64,000 nt of DNA from positions 1 through 64,000 of the forward strand of contig CAJWVO010000001.1 in assembly GCA_913048465.1 (NCBI GenBank), read 5' to 3'. This DNA is from an uncultured Nitrosomonadales bacterium. Lineage in GTDB: Bacteria; Pseudomonadota; Gammaproteobacteria; Burkholderiales; Methylophilaceae. Shown here in pieces: positions 20,086 through 29,533 of the stretch (position 1 is the stretch's first letter; the number at the start of each line of letters is the position of its first letter). The position numbers and the translations under genes are program-made. The notes beneath the pieces were generated by a model, which was not told the DNA's origin, did not search any database, and saw only the letters and a list, made by a program, of their open reading frames with translations.

Positions 20086-20157
20086 ATGTGGACAACACCT
20101 GCTGCAACTGAAATGCGTTTCGGTTTTGAAGTAACAATGTACGTATGCAATAAGTAA
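20086..20157 (+). CDS. pqqA: PQQ precursor peptide PqqA (23 aa)
   Basis: Hand translation MWTTPAATEMRFGFEVTMYVCNK*; conserved PqqA pattern MWxxPxxxxxRxGFExTMY with the crosslinked E and Y residues; SD AAAGGAG upstream. Below ORF-track length cutoff. Confidence 0.95.
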   Translation: MWTTPAATEMRFGFEVTMYVCNK

Positions 20158-20171
20158 TTATTGTCTAGGTA

Positions 20172-20201
20172 TAAAAAAGGAGCTTATTGCTCCTTTTTTT
20201 T
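20172..20201. terminator. bidirectional terminator between pqqA and mltA
   Basis: AAAAAAGGAGC-TTATT-GCTCCTTTTTTTT; flanked by A and T tracts so usable from both strands; overlaps the mltA stop codon. Confidence 0.88.
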
Positions 20202-21413
20202 ATTGATCTTAAATTCATTAGGTAACATGACCCAAATATTTCCATGCTGTTTCATGGCGCCCGCCCTTTTTCCTGCTTCTGGCCCTGCCCCCCAATAGTA
20301 GTCTGCTCGAATTGGTCCTCTGATTGCTCCTCCTGTATCTTGTGCAATGACCAAACGATTTAGCGATTCATTTGAATTAGGAAATGTGGTCGCAAGAAAT
20401 ACTGGAGAGCCAATTGGTACATAACGTTTATCAATGGCAATTGATCTCTCAGCCGTTATCGGAACACCTTGGGCTCCAATAGGCCCATCGAGAACATTAT
20501 CGAGCTCTCTAAAAAAAACAAAGCTGGGGTTTTTATCTAGGAATTTTTTTAACTTTTTCTTATTCTTATTGGCCCATGATTTTATTCCCTGCATGGAGGC
20601 ATTATCTTTTGTTAGCTCACCGGCATTAATTAATGCTCTTCCCATGGAGCGATAAGGGTGGCCATTTTGATCAGCATAACCGATGGGAATCTCACTTCCA
20701 TCCTCAAATTTTATTATTCCGGAACCTTGGATCTCAAGAAAAAATGCTTCGACCGCATTATCCACCCAAAATAATTCATTGCCTTTTAAGATATTCTCAC
20801 TTGATGAGATTTGTTCTCTTGAAAAGTAAGGTAATAACTTATTGCCTTCAACTTTTCCTCTCAATCTTTTATATTTCATCTCTGGATAGAGCTCAGATAA
20901 ATCAACCGTAATCAAATCTTCAGGTGTTTTATAAATTGGGGTTGAATATTTTTTGGTTTTCTCCCTGCTGCCATTGAGAATAGGTTGATAGTACCCAGTG
21001 ATTAATCCATAATCAGTGCCATCATCTTTCCATGATTTATAGAGAGTAAAGTTTGTTTTAAAAAATTCAATAACCTCTTCAGAGGATGGATCTTCCATTA
21101 AGTTAGCAATGCTGCACACTTTTTTCCATTGTTTTTGATTAATGAGGGTAGAACAACTTTTTTGCCAAGCAGGCCAAGAATCTTTTACATTGTCACTCTT
21201 TAAAATGAAATCTATCTCATACCACTCAGATTGCCTGAGCTGACTAAATGGAACAATATTCTCATCAGACTTTTTTTTCACCTCAACAACATTACATTCC
21301 CCAGACTTTTTAATTTCTACAATTTCATCACATGGACAATCTGTTTTTTCTATTTGCTTTGGAACACAGCCAATGAAAATAAAAAATATGAGCGGAAAAA
21401 GAAATTTAATCAA
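20184..21413 (-). CDS. mltA: membrane-bound lytic murein transglycosylase A
   Basis: LITGYYQPILNGSREKTKKYSTPIYKTPEDL, EIQGSGIIKFEDGSEIPIGYADQNGHPYRSMGRALINAGEL, IAQDTGGAIRGPIRADYYWGAGPEAGKRAG. Confidence 0.96.
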   Translation of the reverse strand: MIKFLFPLIFFIFIGCVPKQIEKTDCPCDEIVEIKKSGECNVVEVKKKSDENIVPFSQLRQSEWYEIDFILKSDNVKDSWPAWQKSCSTLINQKQWKKVCSIANLMEDPSSEEVIEFFKTNFTLYKSWKDDGTDYGLITGYYQPILNGSREKTKKYSTPIYKTPEDLITVDLSELYPEMKYKRLRGKVEGNKLLPYFSREQISSSENILKGNELFWVDNAVEAFFLEIQGSGIIKFEDGSEIPIGYADQNGHPYRSMGRALINAGELTKDNASMQGIKSWANKNKKKLKKFLDKNPSFVFFRELDNVLDGPIGAQGVPITAERSIAIDKRYVPIGSPVFLATTFPNSNESLNRLVIAQDTGGAIRGPIRADYYWGAGPEAGKRAGAMKQHGNIWVMLPNEFKINKKKEQ

Positions 21414-21790
21414 TGGAGACTCCTCGGCATGATCAAATCAAATTTTGGTATCTCTGCATCAAACCTTTCACCAAACTCAGTTTCCATAGAGTAGGAGCCA
21501 AACATTTCGCCTATAGGCGTGTCTATTTCAGTGGCACTGGTATAGGTAAAATTATCACCAGGATAAATTATTGGTTGTTCTCCAATAACTCCGATTCCAT
21601 CTACTGTTTTGATATTCCCGTTGGAATTGACTATTTTCCAATGCCGAGAGACTAATTGGACATTGATATCAGATTCATTTTTGATGGTCACTGAATAAGC
21701 AAAAAAATATTTTCTTTCTTCATCGGATGAGTGTGAAGGCATATATTCAGTCAGTACACTGATTTCAATTTTTTTACTTAGATCGCTCAT
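21410..21790 (-). CDS. apaG: Co2+/Mg2+ efflux protein ApaG
   Basis: FFAYSVTIKNESDINVQLVSRHWKIVNSNGNIKTVDGIGVIGEQPIIYPGDNFTYTSATEIDTPIGEMFGSY. Confidence 0.95.
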   Translation of the reverse strand: MSDLSKKIEISVLTEYMPSHSSDEERKYFFAYSVTIKNESDINVQLVSRHWKIVNSNGNIKTVDGIGVIGEQPIIYPGDNFTYTSATEIDTPIGEMFGSYSMETEFGERFDAEIPKFDLIMPRSLH

Positions 21791-21791
21791 T

Positions 21792-22607
21792 TTATTTGAT
21801 AAGCCCAGAAGTCGGTGAGCTTGGGTCTCCCTGGTATAATTTTTTGTTCATCCTCCCGGCCAGATAAGCTTCTCTTCCTGCCTCAATAGCCTTTCTCATG
21901 GCTCCAGCCATCATGATAGGATTTTTTGCCTCAGCAATAGCCGTGTTCATTAATACACCATCGCAACCAAGCTCCATCGCAATAGAAGCATCGGATGCTG
22001 TCCCAACCCCAGCATCAACTATAACCGGCACTGATGAATTCTTTATGATGATTTCCAGATTCCATGGATTCAGAATACCCATTCCCGAACCAATTAAGGA
22101 TGCAAGAGGCATAATCGCTACACAGCCAATATCCTCTAAAATTTTGGCAACAATAGGATCATCTGATGTGTATACCATGACCTCAAAACCATCTTTCACA
22201 AGAACTTTTGCCGCCTCAATGGTTTCAATCACATTTGGATAGAGTGTTTCTTTATCTCCTAACACCTCAAGCTTTACCAAATTATGGCCCTCTAACAATT
22301 CACGAGCCAACCTTAATGTTCTGATAGAATCTTCAGCATTAAAACATCCTGCTGTATTAGGAAGATAAGTAAAGTCTGAGGGTGGTACGAAATCAATTAG
22401 GCTAGGCTCATCTAAATTTTGACCGATGTTGGTTCTTCTAATAGCAACAGTAACAATTTCAGCTCCAGATTCAGTTATTGCGTCTTTTGTTTCTTTAAAG
22501 TCCTTATACTTTCCAGTACCTACTAACAATCTAGAATTAAATTCTCTCGAACCAACTATAAATTTATCTGAAGTGCTATCCACCACCAACTGCTCCGACA
22601 ATTTCAA
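21792..22607 (-). CDS. thiG: thiazole synthase
   Basis: [89 protein letters not shown]. Confidence 0.98.
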   Translation of the reverse strand: MKLSEQLVVDSTSDKFIVGSREFNSRLLVGTGKYKDFKETKDAITESGAEIVTVAIRRTNIGQNLDEPSLIDFVPPSDFTYLPNTAGCFNAEDSIRTLRLARELLEGHNLVKLEVLGDKETLYPNVIETIEAAKVLVKDGFEVMVYTSDDPIVAKILEDIGCVAIMPLASLIGSGMGILNPWNLEIIIKNSSVPVIVDAGVGTASDASIAMELGCDGVLMNTAIAEAKNPIMMAGAMRKAIEAGREAYLAGRMNKKLYQGDPSSPTSGLIK

Positions 22608-22776
22608 ACTTATCTCCTTCTTTTACTAGCGTATCTTTAAGATTGCTTTTTGGAATAATCTCACCATTACACTCAACTGCAAATTTTTTACTTACCACAC
22701 CAATTTCTTCTACTAGGTTGTATACAGTTAAATTTTCGTCAAAATTTTTTATCTCGCCATTTACCCAAATCTTCAT
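22576..22776 (-). CDS. thiS: sulfur carrier protein ThiS
   Basis: 66 aa beta-grasp protein ending in GAVGGG (C-terminal GG), overlapping thiG. Confidence 0.93.
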   Translation of the reverse strand: MKIWVNGEIKNFDENLTVYNLVEEIGVVSKKFAVECNGEIIPKSNLKDTLVKEGDKFEIVGAVGGG

Positions 22777-22788
22777 GGTCTTTATTCG

Positions 22789-23529
22789 CTATGCACTAAA
22801 GTTTCTTGTAAAAAATCTAAACGACATCTCATAACAAATTGAAGCCAATTCGGCATCATAGCGATCGCCCTCATCCCTCATAAAGGCATGCTGTGCATTG
22901 AATTCGTGCCATTCAAATTTAATATCTGTTGATAATAACTTTTGTCTAATTTCAGATAAAGCTTCTGTTGAGACATGGGTGTCCTGTTTACCCCAAATCA
23001 TTAAAAGCTCACCTGAGATATCTTTTAACCGCTCCATGCTGTGTTGGCCAGGCTTATTAGGAATTATGGTTGTATGTAAGTCCGTGGCATAAAAACATGC
23101 AGTCGCCTTTATATTCTTATTTAGCGCAGCGCGAAAAGCTAAATGACCGCCAATACAAAATCCCATTGCTCCAAAATTACCGTTATGCCAATCTTGCTCT
23201 TTTGCCCAATTAATAAGCGCATCGTTATCACTATCATATGACTCAACATCTTTATTTGCCTTGTCGGCATTTCCTTTATCTCTTCCTGCATCGTCATATC
23301 CCAATACTGTTCCGATTGGATTTAACTCATGGAACACCTCTGGCACAAGAACGTTGTATCCATGACTTGCCACAATCTGTGCAGCGCGAAGTATAGGTCC
23401 GGTTTGTTGAAAGATTTCAGAATAAAATAAAATAGTTGGAAATTTACCTATTTGAGTTGGCTGGTGAACATATGTTCTCATCTTTCCGGTGGGGGTATCA
23501 ATATCAATATGATTGGATTTTATTAGCAT
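22789..23529 (-). CDS. dienelactone hydrolase family protein
   Basis: GAMGFCIGGHLAFRAALN nucleophile elbow (GFCIGG), ERLKDISGELLMIWGKQDTHV, FNAQHAFMRDEGDRYDAELA. Confidence 0.92.
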   Translation of the reverse strand: MLIKSNHIDIDTPTGKMRTYVHQPTQIGKFPTILFYSEIFQQTGPILRAAQIVASHGYNVLVPEVFHELNPIGTVLGYDDAGRDKGNADKANKDVESYDSDNDALINWAKEQDWHNGNFGAMGFCIGGHLAFRAALNKNIKATACFYATDLHTTIIPNKPGQHSMERLKDISGELLMIWGKQDTHVSTEALSEIRQKLLSTDIKFEWHEFNAQHAFMRDEGDRYDAELASICYEMSFRFFTRNFSA

Positions 23530-23538
23530 TTTCTTTCC

Positions 23539-23736
23539 TTAATAATCAGCACTTCTTCCTGTTGCATAGTTTTCTGGAAGATCATTTTGCCATCTCTTGC
23601 ATGATTCACATTGATGATCCTCCATCGTTGGGCAATATTTTAACCCTTTGTTATTACAAAATTTACATTCGTTATTTTTATTTTTTTTGTGGATTTCTGT
23701 CGCTACTTTTGAACTTCCAAGACCGTATTTATTATC
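23539..23736 (-). CDS. small Cys-rich putative zinc-binding protein
   Basis: MDNKYGLGSSKVATEIHKKNKNNECKFCNNKGLKYCPTMEDHQCESCKRWQNDLPENYATGRSADY; CxxC...C...CxxC pattern. Preferred start trims four residues from the listed ORF. Confidence 0.6.
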   Translation of the reverse strand, partial: DNKYGLGSSKVATEIHKKNKNNECKFCNNKGLKYCPTMEDHQCESCKRWQNDLPENYATGRSADY

Positions 23737-23809
23737 CATAATAAGCACCTCATGAAGTTTAATAATATAACTATTAAGTTACTCTATGTTAACTATGTTA
23801 TCAAGCATG

Positions 23810-24199
23810 CTAATTGCTCCGAACAGGATTACAATTGGAAAAAATAAAGTCCTTATTTTCTTGCTCTTTTAATGTTTTAATGTTCGCCTGACTGTTTGAG
23901 AATTTCAGTATCAGCATGTCGTTTTGAAAAGTCTCATCATCTATGAAATTAAGCCTATACTCTATATTTTCTAATATAAGCCATTTATCAATGTTTTCTG
24001 TAACACCAGAAATGTCTCTCAAATAAAATTCTTTATTTTCCTCACACTGATATAACGTTGAGTTTTTTGGAGTGGTATCAAGCTCATAATAATCGGTTGA
24101 TAAAACACGGCCGATCTTGTCTGTATTGACGTAAGAACATGCTTGAAAATTTAATGCAACAAAAAATAAACTAATTTTTACTAAATTCTTGAATTTCAC
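23810..24199 (-). CDS. putative lipoprotein of unknown function
   Basis: Signal/lipobox (LFFVALNFQAC); overlaps end of upstream protease gene. Confidence 0.6.
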   Translation of the reverse strand: MKFKNLVKISLFFVALNFQACSYVNTDKIGRVLSTDYYELDTTPKNSTLYQCEENKEFYLRDISGVTENIDKWLILENIEYRLNFIDDETFQNDMLILKFSNSQANIKTLKEQENKDFIFSNCNPVRSN

Positions 24200-25157
24200 T
24201 ATCTAATTCCATGAAGACTTTTGAATGGTATTTAGATTTTACCAAATTTCCTTCATCTGCATATATTTTTGATAGTAATTGATGTGCCATAGAGTGATTT
24301 TCTTTTTTGGCAAGCACTTCCATAAGTTCCTTTTTTGCGTCAGCAACCTGATTGAGATGATATAAACTTCTAGCAAAATAATATTTTGCCTCAAATGCAT
24401 TAGTTTCTTGTATCCATTCTTGAGAAATATTTTTCAATTCATTCCAGTCTTCATCAAATAAGGGTTTAACTATTTTCATAAAGTAAGGAAGATTGGTTGG
24501 AGGTTCATCCCAAAAAGGAATCTGAGCTTGTGTAGTCACATCTAAACGCTCACCTTTTTCCATAAGCTCCTTAACCACCTCGATTGGGATTGAATAATAC
24601 AATGCTCCACGCCCAGGGGTCTTAAATGTTGTAATTCCTAATAGCTTTCCAGTTTCATCAAATAAACCTCCACCACTAGCGCCTAAAGAAAACCATGTTG
24701 ACGACTGGATTACTTTCTTACCCTTTAAATCAAAAATATCTCTGACTTTACCAATTGATGTCACCGGCCTAGTGGCATTACCACCGTAGCTTTTAGCGAT
24801 CACGTTGGTACCGTAATCAACATCCGAACTAGAACCCAATGTCACAGGATCTAAATTAAGATACTTAAAAGTGAGAATGCATATATCATGCTCCCAATCA
24901 GCAATTAACTTTTCTGGGGGATAGCTCGTTCCATATTTTGTGACATGAATACCTGTTGAATTTGCAATCACGTGACAATTAGTAACCACATGGTCTTTTG
25001 CAACCACAACACCTGATCCCACTCCATGGTTACCTGCCTGGTTAGCAGAATGAACTTTCACTATGGAACGATTTAATTGCAATGTCAGCTCTTGGGTAAG
25101 CCCAGCTGAGTTGGAAATTGTAGGTATTAAAAAAAGAATTAATAATAATTTTCGCAT
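24171..25157 (-). CDS. secreted trypsin-like serine protease (S1C-like) with C-terminal repeat region
   Basis: GVGSGVVVAKDHVVTNCHVIANS (His), DWEHDICILTF (Asp), STWFSLGASGGGLFDETGKLLGITTF (GxSGG Ser); TPR-like helices after. Confidence 0.85.
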   Translation of the reverse strand: MRKLLLILFLIPTISNSAGLTQELTLQLNRSIVKVHSANQAGNHGVGSGVVVAKDHVVTNCHVIANSTGIHVTKYGTSYPPEKLIADWEHDICILTFKYLNLDPVTLGSSSDVDYGTNVIAKSYGGNATRPVTSIGKVRDIFDLKGKKVIQSSTWFSLGASGGGLFDETGKLLGITTFKTPGRGALYYSIPIEVVKELMEKGERLDVTTQAQIPFWDEPPTNLPYFMKIVKPLFDEDWNELKNISQEWIQETNAFEAKYYFARSLYHLNQVADAKKELMEVLAKKENHSMAHQLLSKIYADEGNLVKSKYHSKVFMELDSEIQEFSKN

Positions 25158-25217
25158 CGTATCTTATCAAAAGTTTATCTACCTATTCTGATAAGATACG
25201 CAACAGTTAGTTCATGA

Positions 25218-25880
25218 TTAACCGCATTTACTTTCACCGCAGTTTAAACAAGTTAGACATCCATCCATGAGAATAGCTGCTTTGGTATTACATTTTGAGC
25301 ATAATTGACTATCCCTAGGAAATCCAGACTCATCAAGCTGGTCTTGATTCTTATCTAAGTACTCTTTCTTTTTTTCTTCAACTAATTTTTTTTGATGTTC
25401 ATCAAGCTCTTTTGTTTTCAGCATGCCAATGTCAATCAAATGTTTTTCTAAGACCTCACCGATCTCAGCAACCAGGCTTGGAACGTACTTGCCACCTTTT
25501 TTGTAATATCCACCATTAGGGTCAAAAACACTTTGCAACTCTTCAAGCAAGAAAGTAACATCGCCACCTTTACGAAAAACTGCAGACATCACTCTCGTTA
25601 ATCCTACGATCCATTGAAAATGATCCATATTTTTTGAATTAATAAATATTTCAAATGGTCTTGAATGTTCTTGATCTGTGCCTTCATTCATCACCACATC
25701 ATTGATTGTGATATACAAAGCATGCTCAGTGACGGGCGTTTTTACTTTATAAGTAGTTCCTCGAATATGCTCTGGCCTTTCAAGCGGCTCTCCTAGTTGA
25801 ACAACCTCAGCCTTAGGGTCATCGTTTTTGTCATTTAATACAGAGTAACCAACAATCTTTTTTTCAATTTTCTTTACCAT
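25218..25880 (-). CDS. class II ribonucleotide reductase small C-terminal partner (NrdJb-like, TSCPD plus zinc ribbon)
   Basis: YKVKTPVTEHALYITINDVV...RPFEIFINSKNMDHFQWIVGLTRVMSAVFRKGGDVTFLLEELQSVFDPNGGYYKKGGKYVPSLVAEIGEVLEKHL, C-terminal CSKCNTKAAILMDGCLTCLNCGESKCG. Confidence 0.9.
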   Translation of the reverse strand: MVKKIEKKIVGYSVLNDKNDDPKAEVVQLGEPLERPEHIRGTTYKVKTPVTEHALYITINDVVMNEGTDQEHSRPFEIFINSKNMDHFQWIVGLTRVMSAVFRKGGDVTFLLEELQSVFDPNGGYYKKGGKYVPSLVAEIGEVLEKHLIDIGMLKTKELDEHQKKLVEEKKKEYLDKNQDQLDESGFPRDSQLCSKCNTKAAILMDGCLTCLNCGESKCG

Positions 25881-25889
25881 ATTTATCCC

Positions 25890-28049
25890 CTAGAACTTTC
25901 CGTAATATCCTTCTTTTAAAGCGTCATACAAGTTAGCTGCGGTGTGTTTCTCACCATCGTATTCAACCTCTTCATTACCTTTTAACTCTACCGTAGATCC
26001 ATCATCTAACTTAAATTGATACTTCGTATTTTCTAAATCTTTTTCGGTCACTAACACACCTTGGAAAGCCTCCGGATTAAATCTAAATGTAGTACATCCT
26101 TTTAAGCCTTTTTCATAGGCATACATATAAATCTCTTTAAAGTCTTCAAAGTCGTAGTCAGTTGGCACATTAATAGTCTTTGAAATGGAGCTATCAATCC
26201 ATTTTTGTGCAGCCGCCTGAATGTCCACATGATTTTTTGTTTTAATTGTAGATGAGTCAATAAAATAATCTGGTAATGCCTCATCCTCTTTGTCAGAAAA
26301 AGGCATGGCTTTGTCATTGATTAAAGATCTGTAAGCCAATAGTTCAAAAGAAAAAACATCTACTTTTTCCTTAGTTTTTTTACCTTCTCTAATCACGTTT
26401 CTGCTGTAATGGTGGGCAAAAGATGGCTCGATACCATTACTTGCATTATTTGCTAATGATAATGAGATAGTACCGGTTGGAGCAATTGAACTATGGTGGC
26501 TAAATCGAACTCCATTTTCAGCGATCTCGTTTCTTAACTCTTCCGGGAATTGCTGCATATATTTGCTGTATTTTCCCATCAATACTTTACCAGCAACCTT
26601 ATCTCCAACCTTGATTCCATCAGCTTTCATTTCTGGTCGCATCTGAAGCATTTGCTCAGTTATTTCAAATAACTCTTCCATAATAGGTGCAGAACCTTTT
26701 TCTTTGGCTAGCTCAATGCCAACTTTCCATCCTTCTTCAGCAAGTATACGAGTTACTTCTTCAGTAAATTTAATTGATTCTGGGTCACCGTATTTAATTT
26801 TCATCATCGTTAGTGTTGAGCCGAGCCCAAGATAACCCATGCCATGTCGTCTTTTCTTCATGATTTCATCACGCTGCTTGCCAAGCGGGAGACCATTAAT
26901 TTCAACGACATTATCAAGCATTCTGGTAAAAATACTGACTACTTTTTTATACTCATCCCAATCAAAATAGGCATCATCAGTAAATGGGTTTTTTACAAAC
27001 ATCGTAAGATTTACAGAACCCAACAGACAAGCTCCATATTCAGGAAGAGGTTGTTCCCCACAAGGGTTTGTGGCGCGAATATTTTCACAAAACCAGTTAT
27101 TGTTCATTTCATTAACGCGGTCAATCAAAATGAAACCAGGCTCTGCATAATCATAAGTTGATGCCATAATGACATCCCATAATCTTTTGGCTTTAATGGT
27201 TGAATAAACCTTGCATGCAACTTTTCCAACATCCTTTCCTGACTCTTTAACTATGTACTTTTCTTTAACCGGCCAATCACGCCAAACTGTTTTTTCAGAA
27301 TCTTTAAGGTTAAGGTTGTCTTGTTTAGCTTCTTTTTCGGTTACAGGAAAAGCTAGTTTCCAATCTGAATCTGATTTAACAGCCTCCATAAATTCTTTGG
27401 TTATCAAACAGGATAGGTTGAACTGACGGAGCCTTCCGTCCTCTCTTTTTGCTTTAATAAAATCAGTCACATCAGGATGAGAAATATCAAATGTTGCCAT
27501 TTGAGCACCTCGGCGACCACCCGCACTAGACACGGTAAAGCACATACGATCGTATATATCCATAAATGAAAGAGGTCCGCTGGTGTATGCTCCGGCTCCT
27601 GCGACAAATGCTCCTTTTGGTCTTAAAGTTGAAAATTCATAACCAATACCACAACCTGCTTTTAAGGTTAGTCCAGCTTCATGAACTTTATCTAAAATAT
27701 CAGTCATGCTGTCCTGAACTGCTCCCGAAACGGTGCAATTAATTGTACTGGTGGCTGGTTTATGCTCTTTCGCACCCGCGTTCGATGTAATTCTTCCTGC
27801 TGGAATAGCACCGTACTGCAAAGCCCATAAGAAATTTTCTTTCCATTCTTTCTTATTAGAGGGTTCTACATCAGCCAAAGCCTCTGCAACTCTTTCATAG
27901 GTATCTTGAATCGTCTCATCGACATAATTTCCGTCCTTCTTTTTCAGTCGATATTTTTTATCCCAAATATCAACAGAAACTGACTGCATCTGTATTTTAG
28001 TTGCGACTTCGCCTTGGTCGGATTTATCTGAATGAACGGCTTCTAACAT
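25890..28049 (-). CDS. nrdJ: adenosylcobalamin-dependent ribonucleoside-diphosphate reductase (NrdJa)
   Basis: GAIPAGRITSNAGA, STINCTVSGAVQDSM, LKAGCGIGYEFSTLRPKGAFVAGAGAYTSGPLSFM, NPCGEQPLPEYGACLLGSVNLTMFV, APTGTISL. Confidence 0.96.
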   Translation of the reverse strand: MLEAVHSDKSDQGEVATKIQMQSVSVDIWDKKYRLKKKDGNYVDETIQDTYERVAEALADVEPSNKKEWKENFLWALQYGAIPAGRITSNAGAKEHKPATSTINCTVSGAVQDSMTDILDKVHEAGLTLKAGCGIGYEFSTLRPKGAFVAGAGAYTSGPLSFMDIYDRMCFTVSSAGGRRGAQMATFDISHPDVTDFIKAKREDGRLRQFNLSCLITKEFMEAVKSDSDWKLAFPVTEKEAKQDNLNLKDSEKTVWRDWPVKEKYIVKESGKDVGKVACKVYSTIKAKRLWDVIMASTYDYAEPGFILIDRVNEMNNNWFCENIRATNPCGEQPLPEYGACLLGSVNLTMFVKNPFTDDAYFDWDEYKKVVSIFTRMLDNVVEINGLPLGKQRDEIMKKRRHGMGYLGLGSTLTMMKIKYGDPESIKFTEEVTRILAEEGWKVGIELAKEKGSAPIMEELFEITEQMLQMRPEMKADGIKVGDKVAGKVLMGKYSKYMQQFPEELRNEIAENGVRFSHHSSIAPTGTISLSLANNASNGIEPSFAHHYSRNVIREGKKTKEKVDVFSFELLAYRSLINDKAMPFSDKEDEALPDYFIDSSTIKTKNHVDIQAAAQKWIDSSISKTINVPTDYDFEDFKEIYMYAYEKGLKGCTTFRFNPEAFQGVLVTEKDLENTKYQFKLDDGSTVELKGNEEVEYDGEKHTAANLYDALKEGYYGKF

Positions 28050-28123
28050 GAATTTCCCCTGAAATTTATTGCAAAAAAGAATGATGTTTAAGAAAATTGT
28101 AGCAATTCTTTAAATCATTTAAA

Positions 28124-28180
28124 ACCACAATATGTTGTGGTCTATGATTCAGATTTTATCATCTAATTGTGGTTGGTCAA
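28124..28180 (-). promoter_or_regulatory. putative NrdR-regulated sigma-70 promoter of nrdJ
   Basis: Perfect palindrome ACCACAA-TATG-TTGTGGT at 28124-28141; second half-site TTGTGGT at 28167-28173, offset 32 bp. On the minus strand TTGACC (28175-28180), 16 bp, TAAAAT (28153-28158) is a plausible promoter. Confidence 0.75.
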
Positions 28181-28279
28181 TACATAAAATTGCTCAGAAT
28201 TAGTGCATAAATAATAAAAAGTATATAAATCAAAGACTTCAGGATGAAATTTTTTTTTAGAGGTAAAATAATAATAATT

Positions 28280-29533
28280 ATGAGATTATTTTTATATCAG
28301 TTACTTATTCACATACTCATTGTTTTGTCTCCCTTAAAATTTATTTACCGGAGCATTAAACAACCTGATTACTTAGAACATTTAGCTGAACGATATGGTG
28401 GATACAATCTTAAAAATCTAAAAAATAAAGATCTTATTTGGTTTCATTGTGTGTCTTTAGGAGAAACTAAAGCCATCAACAGCTTACTATCTCACTTAGT
28501 ACCCAGATTTAAAAATAAATATTTTTTAATAACTCATTCAACTCCCACTGGAAGGAATATTGAAATATATAAGTCCGACAGAATATTTCGTGCTTACCTT
28601 TGTTTTGATAGTTGGTTTTTAAACAAACTTTTTTTAAGTTACTTTAAACCTAAGGTTGCGATTTTTTTAGAAACAGAAATTTGGCCAGGAATAACTAAAG
28701 AATTAAAATTAAGAAATATTCCATCCTTATTAATTAATGCAAGATTATCCGATAAATCTCTAGCAAAATATCTATACATCAAACAGTTCATTAAAAATAC
28801 TTTTGATTCATTTGATTTGATCATAGCGCAGTCAGAACATGATAAAAAAAATTTCAAATCTATTACTGATAACAAAATTGAAGTTTGCAACAACTTAAAA
28901 TTTAATCAGCCCATTACAGAATTAACGCCATCTGAAAAAAATAAATTTAAAAAACTTTTAAACATAAATTCTAAAAAAGTTATTTCTTTAATCAGTTCAA
29001 GAAAAGGAGAGGAAGAGCTATTTTTAAAACAAATAAAGTTATTAAAGAATTTTGATGATTTTATATTTATGATTATCCCAAGACACCCTCAGCGCTTCAA
29101 GGAGGTAGAAGCACTTATATTGAAAAATGGGTATGCTTGTAATTTAGCTAGCCATCCAAAAAAAACTAATCAATCCAACACCATAGTTCTTGGAAACACC
29201 ATGGGTGAAATGAATAAATATATTTCTATTAGTGATTTAGTATTGATAGGTGGTAGTTTCAAAAACTTTGGCTCCCAGAGCCCAGTGGAGTCTCTATTAT
29301 TAAAAACTCCGTGTTTTGTTGGTCCATCCATTTATAATTTTTTATCGATCATTCAACATGGGATAACTGCAAAAGTAATCAAACAAATTGCACCAGATGC
29401 CATAGCTGTTGAAATAAACAATTTTTTTAAAACCAAAAATAAAAAAGTTTTTGAAAAAAATTTAAATAAATTTCTTTTAAAGAATAAAAAAGATGAAAAG
29501 AAGGTTATTCAGCTGATTAGCAAATATTTTTAA
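28280..29533 (+). CDS. waaA: 3-deoxy-D-manno-octulosonic acid transferase
   Basis: YLEHLAERYGGY, IWFHCVSLGETKAINSL, THSTPTGRNI, FLETEIWPGITKELKLRNIPSLLINARLSDKS, GGSFKNFGSQSPVE. Start trimmed to ATG 28280. Confidence 0.93.
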   Translation: MRLFLYQLLIHILIVLSPLKFIYRSIKQPDYLEHLAERYGGYNLKNLKNKDLIWFHCVSLGETKAINSLLSHLVPRFKNKYFLITHSTPTGRNIEIYKSDRIFRAYLCFDSWFLNKLFLSYFKPKVAIFLETEIWPGITKELKLRNIPSLLINARLSDKSLAKYLYIKQFIKNTFDSFDLIIAQSEHDKKNFKSITDNKIEVCNNLKFNQPITELTPSEKNKFKKLLNINSKKVISLISSRKGEEELFLKQIKLLKNFDDFIFMIIPRHPQRFKEVEALILKNGYACNLASHPKKTNQSNTIVLGNTMGEMNKYISISDLVLIGGSFKNFGSQSPVESLLLKTPCFVGPSIYNFLSIIQHGITAKVIKQIAPDAIAVEINNFFKTKNKKVFEKNLNKFLLKNKKDEKKVIQLISKYF

